Assembly (NCBI GenBank): GCA_016179045.1
Contig: JACOSL010000016.1
Location: forward strand, 1-64,000
Source: Fimbriimonas ginsengisoli
Lineage (GTDB): Bacteria; Armatimonadota; Fimbriimonadia; Fimbriimonadales; Fimbriimonadaceae
Reading direction: 5' to 3'
Length of the DNA stretch: 64,000 bases
Positions 1 to 7,304 of the stretch are shown piece after piece (positions within the stretch are counted from its first letter, which is position 1; the number at the start of each line of letters is the position of its first letter). Position numbers and translations under genes: made by a program. The notes under the pieces were generated by a model. It was not told the DNA's origin, did not search any database, and was given only the letters and a program-made list of their open reading frames with translations.

Positions 1-249
1 ATCCGTTCAACGCCAAATGGGCGCTTGCCGAGGGCGGGGGATCTCTCCCTTTGGTTCCTTTGCCGGAAATGGGGCAACTGGTCCCTCCGCCCGGGCCTTG
101 GCCTCAGCTTGCAACATCGGCCGCCACAACCATACAAGGGGGTAGGGGGTGGGTGGCTAGTGAGGGACAAGCGACAACGCGCGAACCCGCTAAAGAACCG
201 TCGCCGCGATTCCGCACGTCGTTATACAAAACCGAGAGGAGGATATCAA
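1..249. other. Upstream non-coding stretch with G-rich run
   Basis: No convincing gene is visible here. Reading frames run through the stretch but carry no family signature. A G-rich run of G3-G6 blocks lies near 137-160, reminiscent of the G-rich repeats seen near 26.9 and 49.7 kb. The last bases (about 233-242) contain the GAGAGGAGG ribosome-binding sequence of the next gene. Confidence 0.4.
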
Positions 250-663
250 GTGAACAAGAAGAACATCACGGCGCGAGCCGCGGCTGCCATCGCATTCGGA
301 CTCATGGCCTCTGTCCCCGCCGCAGCCCAAACCACAGCCCCCGTAGGCGCTCCGGCGTTATCGTTCGGACGCCCGGTCCGTGGAGACAGCTCGCACACGC
401 TCCTTCTCGTTTCGGCCATTGTCTTGGTCGTCGGCCTCGCCGAAAGCAACAGCACCCTCACCATTCTCGGAGGGGCGGGCGTGCTGATCTCCCTCTCCGA
501 AACCGGCCGGCTGTATCGGCCCGAGTCGCCCCGTCGCGGCGTCGATCTGGTGAAGGTGGGCCGCGTGTCGATGGGCGTCAGCCCGTTCGGGCAGATAGGA
601 CAGCCGCAAGGATTCTCGAGCCCCCAGCCCAGCGCCTACGTGCGGATCACGACTAAATTCTGA
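250..663 (+). CDS. Exported hypothetical protein with signal peptide
   Basis: The function is not recognised. The chosen start is GTG at 250, preceded by a strong purine-rich site (GAGAGGAGG) at optimal spacing. The same frame is open further upstream, but that part has no ribosome-binding site and no signal sequence. The 137-aa product begins with a typical Sec signal: basic NKK, a hydrophobic stretch rich in Ala, and cleavage after AAAQ near residue 26. A second hydrophobic stretch (LLLVSAIVLVVGLA) lies at about residues 50-65 and another (LTILGGAGVLISL) soon after, so the mature protein may be membrane-embedded. The C-terminus is Pro/Ser-rich and ends in VRITTKF. It stands alone, about 100 bp before a secreted hydrolase on the same strand. 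Confidence 0.7.
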   Translation: MNKKNITARAAAAIAFGLMASVPAAAQTTAPVGAPALSFGRPVRGDSSHTLLLVSAIVLVVGLAESNSTLTILGGAGVLISLSETGRLYRPESPRRGVDLVKVGRVSMGVSPFGQIGQPQGFSSPQPSAYVRITTKF

Positions 664-767
664 CTGCTCGGATGGATTCGCGGACGGCATCCGCCCCGCC
701 CCGCCCACACCTCATGAGGCGTTCGTCTTCGGCTGTACAGGCGCCCGGAAGGGTGTAGTCTCACGCC

Positions 768-1676
768 ATGACTCGACCCGCCGCCGCCATCGCGATCGCC
801 GTGCTCTCGTCCGTCGCCCTCGCCCAGGTGCTCCACCGCCCCGGCATCGATCTGCCCTACAAGGTCATCGGCAAGGGCAAGCCGGTGCTCCTGCTCTCCG
901 GCGGGCCGGGGTTCACGACCGACTACGAGATGGGTCTCGTCAAGGGCAGCCGCACCAAGGGAATCCAATGGATCCTCCTCGAGCAGCGCGGCACCCCCAG
1001 GGCGCGGCTGAAGAATCCAAGCGAAAAGACGCTCTCCCTCGCCAACTACGTCGCCGATCTGGAAGCCCTTCGCAACCAGCTTCATCTGAAGCGATGGACC
1101 GTGGTCGGCCACTCCTGGGGGAGCGTGCTCGCCCATGAGTACACGGCCCATCACCCCAACCGCGTCCACGGCCTGCTCCTGCTCGGCGACGTGGGGCCGG
1201 ACGCCAGCATGCTCAACCCGGCCGGGGATAACACCGACCGAATGCTGAACAAGGAGGAGCGTGAGGCGGAAGCCAAGGCGGGCGGCGATGTCACCAAGGG
1301 CCCCGCCGACGACGATGCCGGCCTCGCCCTCTTTCTGGTCCAGCTGCCCGGCTGCTTCTACTCAAGAGACAATGCGGACAAGAGTCGCTCGATGTTCGCC
1401 AAAGGCTGCCTGGTCGCTGACACCGAGAACTACGTGCTGCCCGCCCTTCTGAAGAACAAATGGAATGTGAGCAAGGCCATGCGCCGCTACAAGGGGCAGG
1501 TCATGGTGATCCAGGGCCGCCAGGACATGCTCGGCGAGACGCCCCTTTGGAAGGATGTGCTCGCGATGCCCCAGTGCCAGGGGTTCTTCATCGAGAGGTC
1601 GGGGCATATGCCCTGGCTGGAGCAGCCCCAGGCGTTCTTCAAGCCGTTCGATGCGTTTTTGAGGGAGATCAAGTAG
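768..1676 (+). CDS. Secreted alpha/beta hydrolase, proline iminopeptidase-like (S33 type)
   Basis: This is predicted to be a serine hydrolase of the alpha/beta fold. Residues 1-19 form a short signal peptide ending ALAQ, so it probably acts in the periplasm. The oxyanion-loop motif GGPG lies at about 45-48, the nucleophile elbow GHSWGS at 114-119 (Ser116), a candidate acid in GRQD near residue 253, and the catalytic His in SGHMPWLEQ near 282. The order and spacing match proline iminopeptidases and related S33 hydrolases. At 302 aa it has the usual family length. The substrate cannot be told from the sequence; an ester, amide or epoxide hydrolase remains possible. It appears monocistronic and is followed by a repeat element. 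Confidence 0.85.
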   Translation: MTRPAAAIAIAVLSSVALAQVLHRPGIDLPYKVIGKGKPVLLLSGGPGFTTDYEMGLVKGSRTKGIQWILLEQRGTPRARLKNPSEKTLSLANYVADLEALRNQLHLKRWTVVGHSWGSVLAHEYTAHHPNRVHGLLLLGDVGPDASMLNPAGDNTDRMLNKEEREAEAKAGGDVTKGPADDDAGLALFLVQLPGCFYSRDNADKSRSMFAKGCLVADTENYVLPALLKNKWNVSKAMRRYKGQVMVIQGRQDMLGETPLWKDVLAMPQCQGFFIERSGHMPWLEQPQAFFKPFDAFLREIK

Positions 1677-1774
1677 GCGGCGCTGGCCATGTGGAGGCAT
1701 TAAAGTTCTGATGGCTTGGCTTGATGACCGCGCGCTGCATCCGCCTCGGCCACGCCTCGAGCCAAGCTCTACCT

Positions 1775-1897
1775 ATGCCTCGGCCCACCCCTGGTGCCGA
1801 GGCTATAGAGCCCGTCCGGAGCGAGGGCGTTACGAGGGGGGCACGGGAAGAGATGGGATTTGCGGATGAACCTCGGCACTCAGATGCGCCGAGGCAT
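1775..1897. repeat. REPIN-like paired-hairpin element, copy 1
   Basis: The left end (1775-1806) begins ATGCCTCGGC and folds into a hairpin with stem GCCTCGGC/GCCGAGGC. The right end (1871-1897) is a hairpin CCTCGGC/GCCGAGG ending in GCAT. The right hairpin is close to the reverse complement of the left one, so the element has terminal inverted repeats that are themselves palindromes. The interior contains GAAGAGATGGGATT, shared almost exactly with copy 2. It lies downstream of the hydrolase and just beyond the 3' end of the convergent gene at 1914-3149. Confidence 0.75.
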
Positions 1898-1913
1898 GCG
1901 AAGCAGCCGACCG

Positions 1914-3149
1914 CTAACCACCGAGCTTTGTAGTTACTTCATGGTAAAGAAATAGTCCGTGCTGCCTCACTTCCTGCAAAGCCCTTTGGCGTACATCGAA
2001 CTCTCTCATCGTGGCGCTAGCAAGCCCAATCGCCGCGTACACTGCCGCTACGTACTTGGCAACGAGAGGAGCGTTGGCGATCGTGATGGCGATGGCCGCC
2101 TTCTGCGTAGAAGGTGTGGCATAAATTGCGCGATAAAGTGTGCGGGTTAGGCGGTGGTCGCGCAGCTTTGCTTGAATATCGTCCACACCGGGCTGAACCT
2201 CGCGCAGAAAGATCTGCTCGACCTCGTGAAGAAAGTCTGGGTCCCAGGACTCGCTTCTCGCCGTCTCGGACAGCCGCAGCATGGCTGACCTGAAGCGGGC
2301 CAAGTATGTCTCAATGTCCGCGCGGAGCTCGAGCGTCTCAGCTACCGTCAGCTGCGGAAAGGCCGGCAGACGCTGGAAGAGCTTAGCCGCTAATGCTCCG
2401 TGCTTTTGAAGCGGTGTTTGCTCGCGATTTATAACCACAATGCCCTCGTCGAGCGCGCTGCGTATCAGAGTGGCCGCAGTATCGTCCAACAGAGGTATTG
2501 TATAGGGATCCTTACAGGAGTCCACTATCCATTGAAACCAAGCCTCCGCGGCAGCCTCCACCGAGTGCCAGTCGCTGAAGGTGACCACCTCAAGTAGATT
2601 CCGGCTTGTCGCGAGCTCCAGTTCGGCGAATCCGTGATCGTCACCGATCTGCTCCACCATTCTTGAGACGGCGTCCCACTCCCTCTCGATGATTTCGTGC
2701 AACTCTCGCCTCAAGAGAAAGTCCGCGCGCGTCTTGGGACGGGTCCGAAACCGTCGCTCGACCTCGGCCAGAATGTTCGCGAGCTCATCGGCTCTGGACG
2801 GGTCGCAGATGGGACCGATCTCCCGCAGGAAAGCAAGCTTCTCGTGCAAGTCGAGCTTGGCCAGGCCACGAATTGCGCCGACGAGCGAAGCAGCCGGGCT
2901 GCAAAGCCTAACTGAATCCGCGTAAAGCAGCGCAGCCTTGACGCCAACCAAATCGACGTCCAGCGACGCCCCGGCGTCTGGGGAGGCGCAGACGGAGATC
3001 TCGACCCCGCGTAGCGCTGGTGCCCTTTCCGCTGTGGCCACCCGATTTGCCAGGCCAAAGCGAACGGCAAGTCGCGCGATCGCCTCTTCCGTACTGCTCT
3101 TGTCGCTCACGGGCGGTTCACACCGGGTGCCACCGGTCCAGACTACCAT
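1914..3149 (-). CDS. Hypothetical protein, 411 aa, unrecognised
   Basis: No family is recognised. The protein is largely helical and charged, with acidic/basic heptad-like stretches (residues about 90-180, for example EVERRFRTRPKTRADFLLRR). Near the C-terminus is a hydrophobic segment (AIAITIANAPLVAKYVAAVYAA, about 355-380) that could be a membrane anchor or a buried helix. No signal peptide is seen. The ATG at 3149 has no evident ribosome-binding site; a GTG at 3110, giving a protein that starts SDKSSTEEAIARL, is a credible alternative. The gene is bracketed by two REPIN-like elements in the same orientation (1775-1897 and 3184-3288), which suggests acquired or variable DNA. Confidence 0.6.
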   Translation of the reverse strand: MVVWTGGTRCEPPVSDKSSTEEAIARLAVRFGLANRVATAERAPALRGVEISVCASPDAGASLDVDLVGVKAALLYADSVRLCSPAASLVGAIRGLAKLDLHEKLAFLREIGPICDPSRADELANILAEVERRFRTRPKTRADFLLRRELHEIIEREWDAVSRMVEQIGDDHGFAELELATSRNLLEVVTFSDWHSVEAAAEAWFQWIVDSCKDPYTIPLLDDTAATLIRSALDEGIVVINREQTPLQKHGALAAKLFQRLPAFPQLTVAETLELRADIETYLARFRSAMLRLSETARSESWDPDFLHEVEQIFLREVQPGVDDIQAKLRDHRLTRTLYRAIYATPSTQKAAIAITIANAPLVAKYVAAVYAAIGLASATMREFDVRQRALQEVRQHGLFLYHEVTTKLGG

Positions 3150-3558
3150 CGACGGTCCGCGGGTTGCCTATGACTACGCCTACGCCTCGTACCGAAGCTT
3201 TCGAGCCCGATCAAGGCGAGAGCGTACGATGCGGACGCGAAGGAGATGGGATTAGAGATGAGCCTCGTACTCAGGTGTTCCGAGGCATGGCAAAAAATGC
3301 GCAGAAAAGCGCGCCATAGTATTCTCCTGCCGAAGTACTTCATAATGCTACCAGGACGAACACCTTGTATTTTCATTAAAATAGAGAGACGGAGTCAACG
3401 GATCGCTGGGCCAAAGGCGAACGATCTTGATGGGATGCCAATAAAGGCACTTCATTCAAGGGAACAAGATGGAGTGTTTCGCTGCATCTGTCCGACTCGA
3501 GACAACACAAATCTGCGGTCGTCGCTGTAACTTCCGCTAAGCAGAGTTCAAAGCAGCA
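3150..3558. other. 409-bp intergenic gap, repeat plus AT-rich leader
   Basis: The left part holds the degenerate REPIN-like copy 2 (3184-3288). The remaining 270 bp (3289-3558) is clearly poorer in GC than the rest of the window and contains AT-rich stretches such as TTTTCATTAAAATAGAG near 3370. That stretch may carry the promoter of the following gene, but no clear -35/-10 pair could be fixed. Frames open across this gap read through the repeat and are not considered genes. Confidence 0.5.
3184..3288. repeat. REPIN-like paired-hairpin element, copy 2 (degenerate)
   Basis: The left hairpin is decayed (GCCTCGTACCGAAGC). The right hairpin is better kept: CCTCGTAC, loop TCAGGT, then GTTCCGAGG followed by CATGG. 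Interior blocks GAGCCCG, GCGAG.GCGT and GAGATGGGATT align with copy 1, and TCAGGTGT aligns with the right end of copy 3. It sits just upstream of the 1914-3149 gene (minus strand). Confidence 0.6.
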
Positions 3559-4395
3559 ATGAAGAAAAGTGTCCATACCATAGCGATTCGAATGTGGCCC
3601 GAAGAAGAGCCTCATAAAGTGGCGAAAATCGTGCCCTACCCGGACGGTGGATATGCCGTTCTAGTTCCTTATCATAAAGAGCGTTCGGGTTTTGCAGCCA
3701 AGTTCGCTGTAGACTACAAGAAGGTTCGCGTGTATGAGGTTGACGAAAAGGAATATGTCTCCTTCGGGGCTGATGAACGCGTCAAATTCTCGTACCACAC
3801 TAGCGGTTTCGCTCAGTTTTCGGGAGAAAACCCTCGGACGATACTTTCCGGCCGCGAAGGTGACCAGATAAAGGGCGTTGGCATACTGACTCAGCCACCG
3901 CATATTCCGATTAAAACAGGTCCAACCTTAGGTTTGCTGTTTTGGGGCATCGATGAATTCGACGCTCTGCCACCGGGGGCTAAGGCAGAGGTCTTCGGGG
4001 AAGGCGATTTCTATCATGGAGGCGGTCCCGAACTTACAAATGCGTGCTTAATCGAAATATTTCACTTTGAGACGAGATTTTGGTCTGCGGTGAGGAAGTC
4101 GAACGACAGTTACATCTTGACAATGGTCTTCCAAATGTCTGAAGCTGCTGGGGCAGCCCGCGAATTGCGGGTCTTGGAGTTACCGGGGCAGTCATTCTTT
4201 TTAGGCGTCCTCGTCAGCCGAACGAGAGCCTCGTTTGAAGCAAGTTCTGGTTGGGTTATCAATGGGCCAAGTGTGATAACAGACCAGCACGAGAAAATTG
4301 GGGAACAGATCGTAGCGTTTTATCCCAAGGAAGCGGTTCCAGGCAAAACGATCTCGGGGTCGATCAATTTCAGCCCGCCGACCCAAGAAACCTGA
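3559..4395 (+). CDS. Hypothetical protein, 278 aa, low-GC
   Basis: No family is recognised. The protein looks soluble and beta-rich, with no signal peptide or clear membrane segment. Its N-terminal third has short strand-like repeats (KVAKIVPYPDGGYAVLVPY, KVRVYEVDEKEYVSF). Glycine and aromatic residues are frequent in the middle (GLLFWGIDEFDAL, GEGDFYHGGG). Base composition is visibly lower in GC than the surrounding genes, with many AT-ending codons, which suggests recent transfer. The gene ends 77 bp before a tRNA-Ser on the opposite strand, a common site for integration. The ATG at 3559 starts MKKSVHTIAIRM; no strong Shine-Dalgarno is seen. Confidence 0.7.
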   Translation: MKKSVHTIAIRMWPEEEPHKVAKIVPYPDGGYAVLVPYHKERSGFAAKFAVDYKKVRVYEVDEKEYVSFGADERVKFSYHTSGFAQFSGENPRTILSGREGDQIKGVGILTQPPHIPIKTGPTLGLLFWGIDEFDALPPGAKAEVFGEGDFYHGGGPELTNACLIEIFHFETRFWSAVRKSNDSYILTMVFQMSEAAGAARELRVLELPGQSFFLGVLVSRTRASFEASSGWVINGPSVITDQHEKIGEQIVAFYPKEAVPGKTISGSINFSPPTQET

Positions 4396-4471
4396 CGAAG
4401 TGTTGCCCTCCCACTCCTACCCGGCGTTGCGGTCAGAAAATCGACAATTTCTCGGCGACCCCCATACCCCC

Positions 4472-4559
4472 TGGAGGAGAGAAGGGGATTCGAACCCCTG
4501 AGTCCTTGCGGACCTGCGGTTTTCAAGACCGCCGCATTCGACCACTCTGCCATCTCTCC
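4472..4559 (-). tRNA. tRNA-Ser (anticodon UGA)
   Basis: Read on the minus strand, the gene begins GGAGAGATGGCAGAGTGG. It has a 7-bp acceptor stem (GGAGAGA/TCTCTCC), a D arm, an anticodon stem GCGGT/ACCGC with loop CTTGAAA (anticodon TGA), a long class II variable arm (GTCC/GGAC with loop GCAA), and a T arm AGGGG-TTCGAAT-CCCCT. The long variable arm and the anticodon identify serine. CCA is encoded directly after the acceptor stem and one unpaired base. That base (position 73) is U rather than the G usual for bacterial tRNA-Ser. Confidence 0.97.
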
Positions 4560-4596
4560 GAGGAGATTCTAGCCGCGCCGGAGGCCCGGCTAGACT

Positions 4597-4741
4597 TCGA
4601 ACGGTTGTCTAACGATGGTCGAACGATGGTCGGACAATGGCGGGGACAGGGGTCGAACGGTGGTCGAACAATGGTCGGACGATGGTCGAACGGTTGTCTA
4701 ACGATGGTCGAACCATTGCCCGGACGCTGGGGAACGGATGG
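4597..4741. repeat. 11-bp tandem array (TCGAACGATGG family), locus 1
   Basis: About 13 consecutive degenerate copies of an 11-bp unit fill the gap between the tRNA and the DUF4173 gene. Examples are TCGAACGGTTG, TCTAACGATGG, TCGAACGATGG, TCGGACAATGG, TCGAACGGTGG and TCGAACAATGG. The period stays 11 bp except for two 12-bp units. The array ends about 40 bp before the start codon at 4782. Confidence 0.9.
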
Positions 4742-4781
4742 GAGGCCCCGGGCGTTGCCCGTGAGCAGGAGGGCAACCACC

Positions 4782-6239
4782 ATGACGGCACGGACGCGAA
4801 TCGGGGCGGCGATCTTTCTAAGCTCCCTCGGCCTCGGAATCCTCGGCGACTCTCTCTTCCACTCGGCCAGCTACGGCCTCAACCTGCCTCTCTGGACCAT
4901 CGGGCTGTTCGGCGGGGCGATCGCCCTATCGCGATGGGCGGGCAAGCCCCTCGGAAGGGCCGCCACCCTCATCGCGACCCCGGTGCTGCTCTTCGCGCTG
5001 TGCTTCTTCTGGCGTGAGGCGCCCGAACTGAAGATTGCGAACGGAACCGCGATCGTGCTGCTCGTGGGGGCGGCGCTCGTGCGCTCGCCGCAAGGCGATT
5101 TCGCCCGGGCGAGCATCCTCGATCTCACCACCAAGGCCCTCTTCGCGTGGGTTGGCCTTGCCCGCGATTTCGTCGACCTCGTCACCAAAGATGTGCCCTG
5201 GCCGGGCGGCGAGGGCGCGAGGCAGCGCGCAAAGGCGGTGTTCCGTGGGCTGATTCTCGCCACGCCCCTGCTCATCGTGTTCGGGTTGCTGTTCGCGAGC
5301 GCCGATGCGGTGTTCGGCAAGGATCTCGGCCACTATCTCAGCCTCGAATGGCTGGATATGAACAGCGTTTGGACCACCATCTTCAACCTCGCCATCTTCG
5401 CCGGTCTGGCCGGAGGGCTGTATCGACGCATGCTCATGGCCGAGCCCAAGCCCGACGTGCCAGTAGCCCCGCCCAAGATCATCAAGACGATCGGGCTCAC
5501 CGAGGTCGCGGTCACCCTCTCCAGCCTGATCCTGATGTTCGGCGGGTTCGTTGCGGTGCAGGCTCGCGCCTTCTTCGGCGACGCGGCCTATGTGCGCGAG
5601 TCGGTCGGCCTCAGCTATGCCGAATATGCGCGCGCGGGCTTCTTCGAGCTGCTCGCGGTGGCGGCGATCGCGCTCGGCGTGCTTCTCGGCCTCCATGCGG
5701 TGCTCGAGCGCTCGGCCCGCAACCAGCGCGTGTTCGCCGGTCTGGCAAGCGGGCTGGTCGCCCTCGTCGGCGTGGTTGTCGTATCCGCGATGTGCCGCCT
5801 TAGCCTGTATGTGCAGGAATACGGCCTGACCGAACTCCGGGTGTACTCGGCCGCGCTCATTTTGTGGCTGGCCTTTGTGTTCGTGTGGCTGCTCGCGACC
5901 GTTCTGCACGGGCATCGGCAGCGGTTTGCTTTCGGGGCCTTGGCGGGTGCGTGTGCCGCGATTGCCGCGCTCAACGCGATCAATCCGGACGCCTTGATCG
6001 CGCGGGTGAACCTCGCCAGCGCCCACCATCCCGACCTCGAGTATCTGCAAACGCTCAGCCTTGACGCCTCCGCCGAGATCGACCGCGGTCTGGCGCGGCT
6101 GCCCGCCGCCGACGCGAACCAACTCCGCTCCGCCTTGAGCGAGAAATGGCGGGAAGAGACGACCTCCGATTGGCGCTCGATGAACGTGGCGCGCTGGCGC
6201 TATCTGCATCGGGGGCCGGCGACGATTTCCAGGCCGTGA
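4782..6239 (+). CDS. DUF4173/DUF4153-family polytopic membrane protein
   Basis: This 485-aa integral membrane protein has about 10-12 hydrophobic segments through residues 5-400 and a soluble C-terminal tail (about 410-485). The block SYAEYARAGFFELLAVA (about 285-301), followed further on by YGLTELRVYSAALILWL, is characteristic of the DUF4153/DUF4173 family; the family's function is unknown. The start is ATG 4782 because it is preceded by AGGAGGG with 8-nt spacing; the frame is open upstream through the repeat array but that part is not coding. The gene is flanked on both sides by 11-bp tandem arrays and appears to be transcribed alone. The C-terminal tail (DATANQLRSALSEK-like, charged) may be extracytoplasmic. 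Confidence 0.85.
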   Translation: MTARTRIGAAIFLSSLGLGILGDSLFHSASYGLNLPLWTIGLFGGAIALSRWAGKPLGRAATLIATPVLLFALCFFWREAPELKIANGTAIVLLVGAALVRSPQGDFARASILDLTTKALFAWVGLARDFVDLVTKDVPWPGGEGARQRAKAVFRGLILATPLLIVFGLLFASADAVFGKDLGHYLSLEWLDMNSVWTTIFNLAIFAGLAGGLYRRMLMAEPKPDVPVAPPKIIKTIGLTEVAVTLSSLILMFGGFVAVQARAFFGDAAYVRESVGLSYAEYARAGFFELLAVAAIALGVLLGLHAVLERSARNQRVFAGLASGLVALVGVVVVSAMCRLSLYVQEYGLTELRVYSAALILWLAFVFVWLLATVLHGHRQRFAFGALAGACAAIAALNAINPDALIARVNLASAHHPDLEYLQTLSLDASAEIDRGLARLPAADANQLRSALSEKWREETTSDWRSMNVARWRYLHRGPATISRP

Positions 6240-6241
6240 GG

Positions 6242-6300
6242 GATGGTCGAACGATGGTCGAACGATTGTCGAACGATTGTCGAACGATGGCGGGACGATG
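6242..6300. repeat. 11-bp tandem array (TCGAACGATGG family), locus 2
   Basis: This is the cleanest array. TCGAACGATGG, TCGAACGATTG, TCGAACGATTG and TCGAACGATGG run head to tail from 6247, followed by the diverged CGGGACGATG. It starts immediately after the stop codon of the DUF4173 gene and precedes the glycosyltransferase gene. Confidence 0.95.
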
Positions 6301-6367
6301 TCCGCTCGTGCTGCCACTCGGATGATCGTGAGCCCTCAAAGTGGCTAATAGGTAGACTCCTTAGCCT

Positions 6368-7297
6368 ATGGGGTCGGGGCCCGAGCTGTCGGTCGTCATC
6401 GTCTTCCACGACATGACCCGCGAGGCCCCGCGCACGCTCCACACCCTCTCTCGCGGCTACCAGCAGGGCATCGGCGACCTCCCCTACGAGATCATCGCGC
6501 TCGACAACGGCTCGTCCCGGCCCCTCGACCCGAAAGCCCTAGAGTGCGAGGGCGCGGAGCTGAGATACGAATTCATCGAGACCGATTCGGCATCCCCAAC
6601 TGGCGCGATCAACCACGGCGTCTCCCTCGCCAGGTCGGACCGGCTGCTCGTGATGGTGGATGGCGCGCACCTGCTCACCCCCGGCGTACTCGCGGGGGGG
6701 ATGGCCGCCTTCAAGCTGTTCCCCAATCCGCTTGCCGCCACGTTGACGCTCCATCTGGGCGGGAGCCAAAACGTGATCGTTTCTAAGGGCTACAACCAGA
6801 GGGCGGAAGACGAGCTTCTGGCCAAGGCGGACTGGCGCGCCGACGGCTACCGGCTGTTTTCGCTGCCCTTCGCAATCCCCGATGGCAGCCTCGGATGGTT
6901 TGGCTGCTTGTACGAGAGCAACGCGTTCTTCGTGGGTAAGGAGACGTTCCTCGGGCTCGGCGGCTTTCATCCCGGATTCGTCGCCCCCGGTGGCGGGCTC
7001 GTCAATCTCGATTTCTTTCGCCGGGCGCTCGAATCGCCCGACGTCGACTACGTGGTCTTGCTCTCCGAGGCCACCTTCCACCAGTTCCACGGCGGAGTGG
7101 CGACGAACGTGCCCGCCGACGCCCACCCGTGGTCGAAATTCGAGGCGCAGTATCGGACGATACGCGGCAAGAGCTACCAGCGGGCGGTGCGTGAGCCGTA
7201 CTGGCTTGGGCGAATCCATCCTCTGGCGAGGGACTTGGCCAGATGGTCGGCGCACCAGGGCCTGATCTGGTGGGGTAAGAACCGCCCGCCGGCGTGA
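6368..7297 (+). CDS. Family 2 glycosyltransferase (GT-A fold)
   Basis: This 309-aa cytoplasmic glycosyltransferase probably transfers a sugar from an NDP-sugar. The nucleotide-binding start LSVVIVFHDM lies at residues 7-16, ALDNGSS at 44-50 forms the usual second motif, and MVDGAHLLTPG at 96-106 is in the place of the metal-binding DXD. There the acidic pair is reduced to a single Asp98 followed by Gly-Ala-His, which is unusual for GT2. The acceptor region includes FVGKETFLGLGGFHPGF near 190-206. No membrane segment is present. It converges with the methyltransferase gene, whose 3' end is 7 bp away. Donor and acceptor cannot be told from the sequence. Confidence 0.8.
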   Translation: MGSGPELSVVIVFHDMTREAPRTLHTLSRGYQQGIGDLPYEIIALDNGSSRPLDPKALECEGAELRYEFIETDSASPTGAINHGVSLARSDRLLVMVDGAHLLTPGVLAGGMAAFKLFPNPLAATLTLHLGGSQNVIVSKGYNQRAEDELLAKADWRADGYRLFSLPFAIPDGSLGWFGCLYESNAFFVGKETFLGLGGFHPGFVAPGGGLVNLDFFRRALESPDVDYVVLLSEATFHQFHGGVATNVPADAHPWSKFEAQYRTIRGKSYQRAVREPYWLGRIHPLARDLARWSAHQGLIWWGKNRPPA

Positions 7298-7304
7298 GCG
7301 CCCG

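Noticed and set aside
1721-1933. Frames containing the peptide MPRPTPGAEA at 1775, 49819 and 50365
   Set aside because: The shared peptide is a translation of the REPIN-like left end, not a conserved gene.
3246-3530. 94-codon plus-strand frame before the low-GC gene
   Set aside because: It reads through the right hairpin of REPIN-like copy 2 and an AT-rich leader; no motif, no ribosome-binding site.
4597-4741. CRISPR array
   Set aside because: The unit is 11 bp with no spacers and no cas genes; it is a simple tandem repeat.
4926-6317. 463-codon open frame on the minus strand opposite the DUF4173 gene
   Set aside because: Antisense to a membrane protein with a clear family match; the product is low-complexity Arg/Glu-rich with no motif. 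A high-GC shadow.
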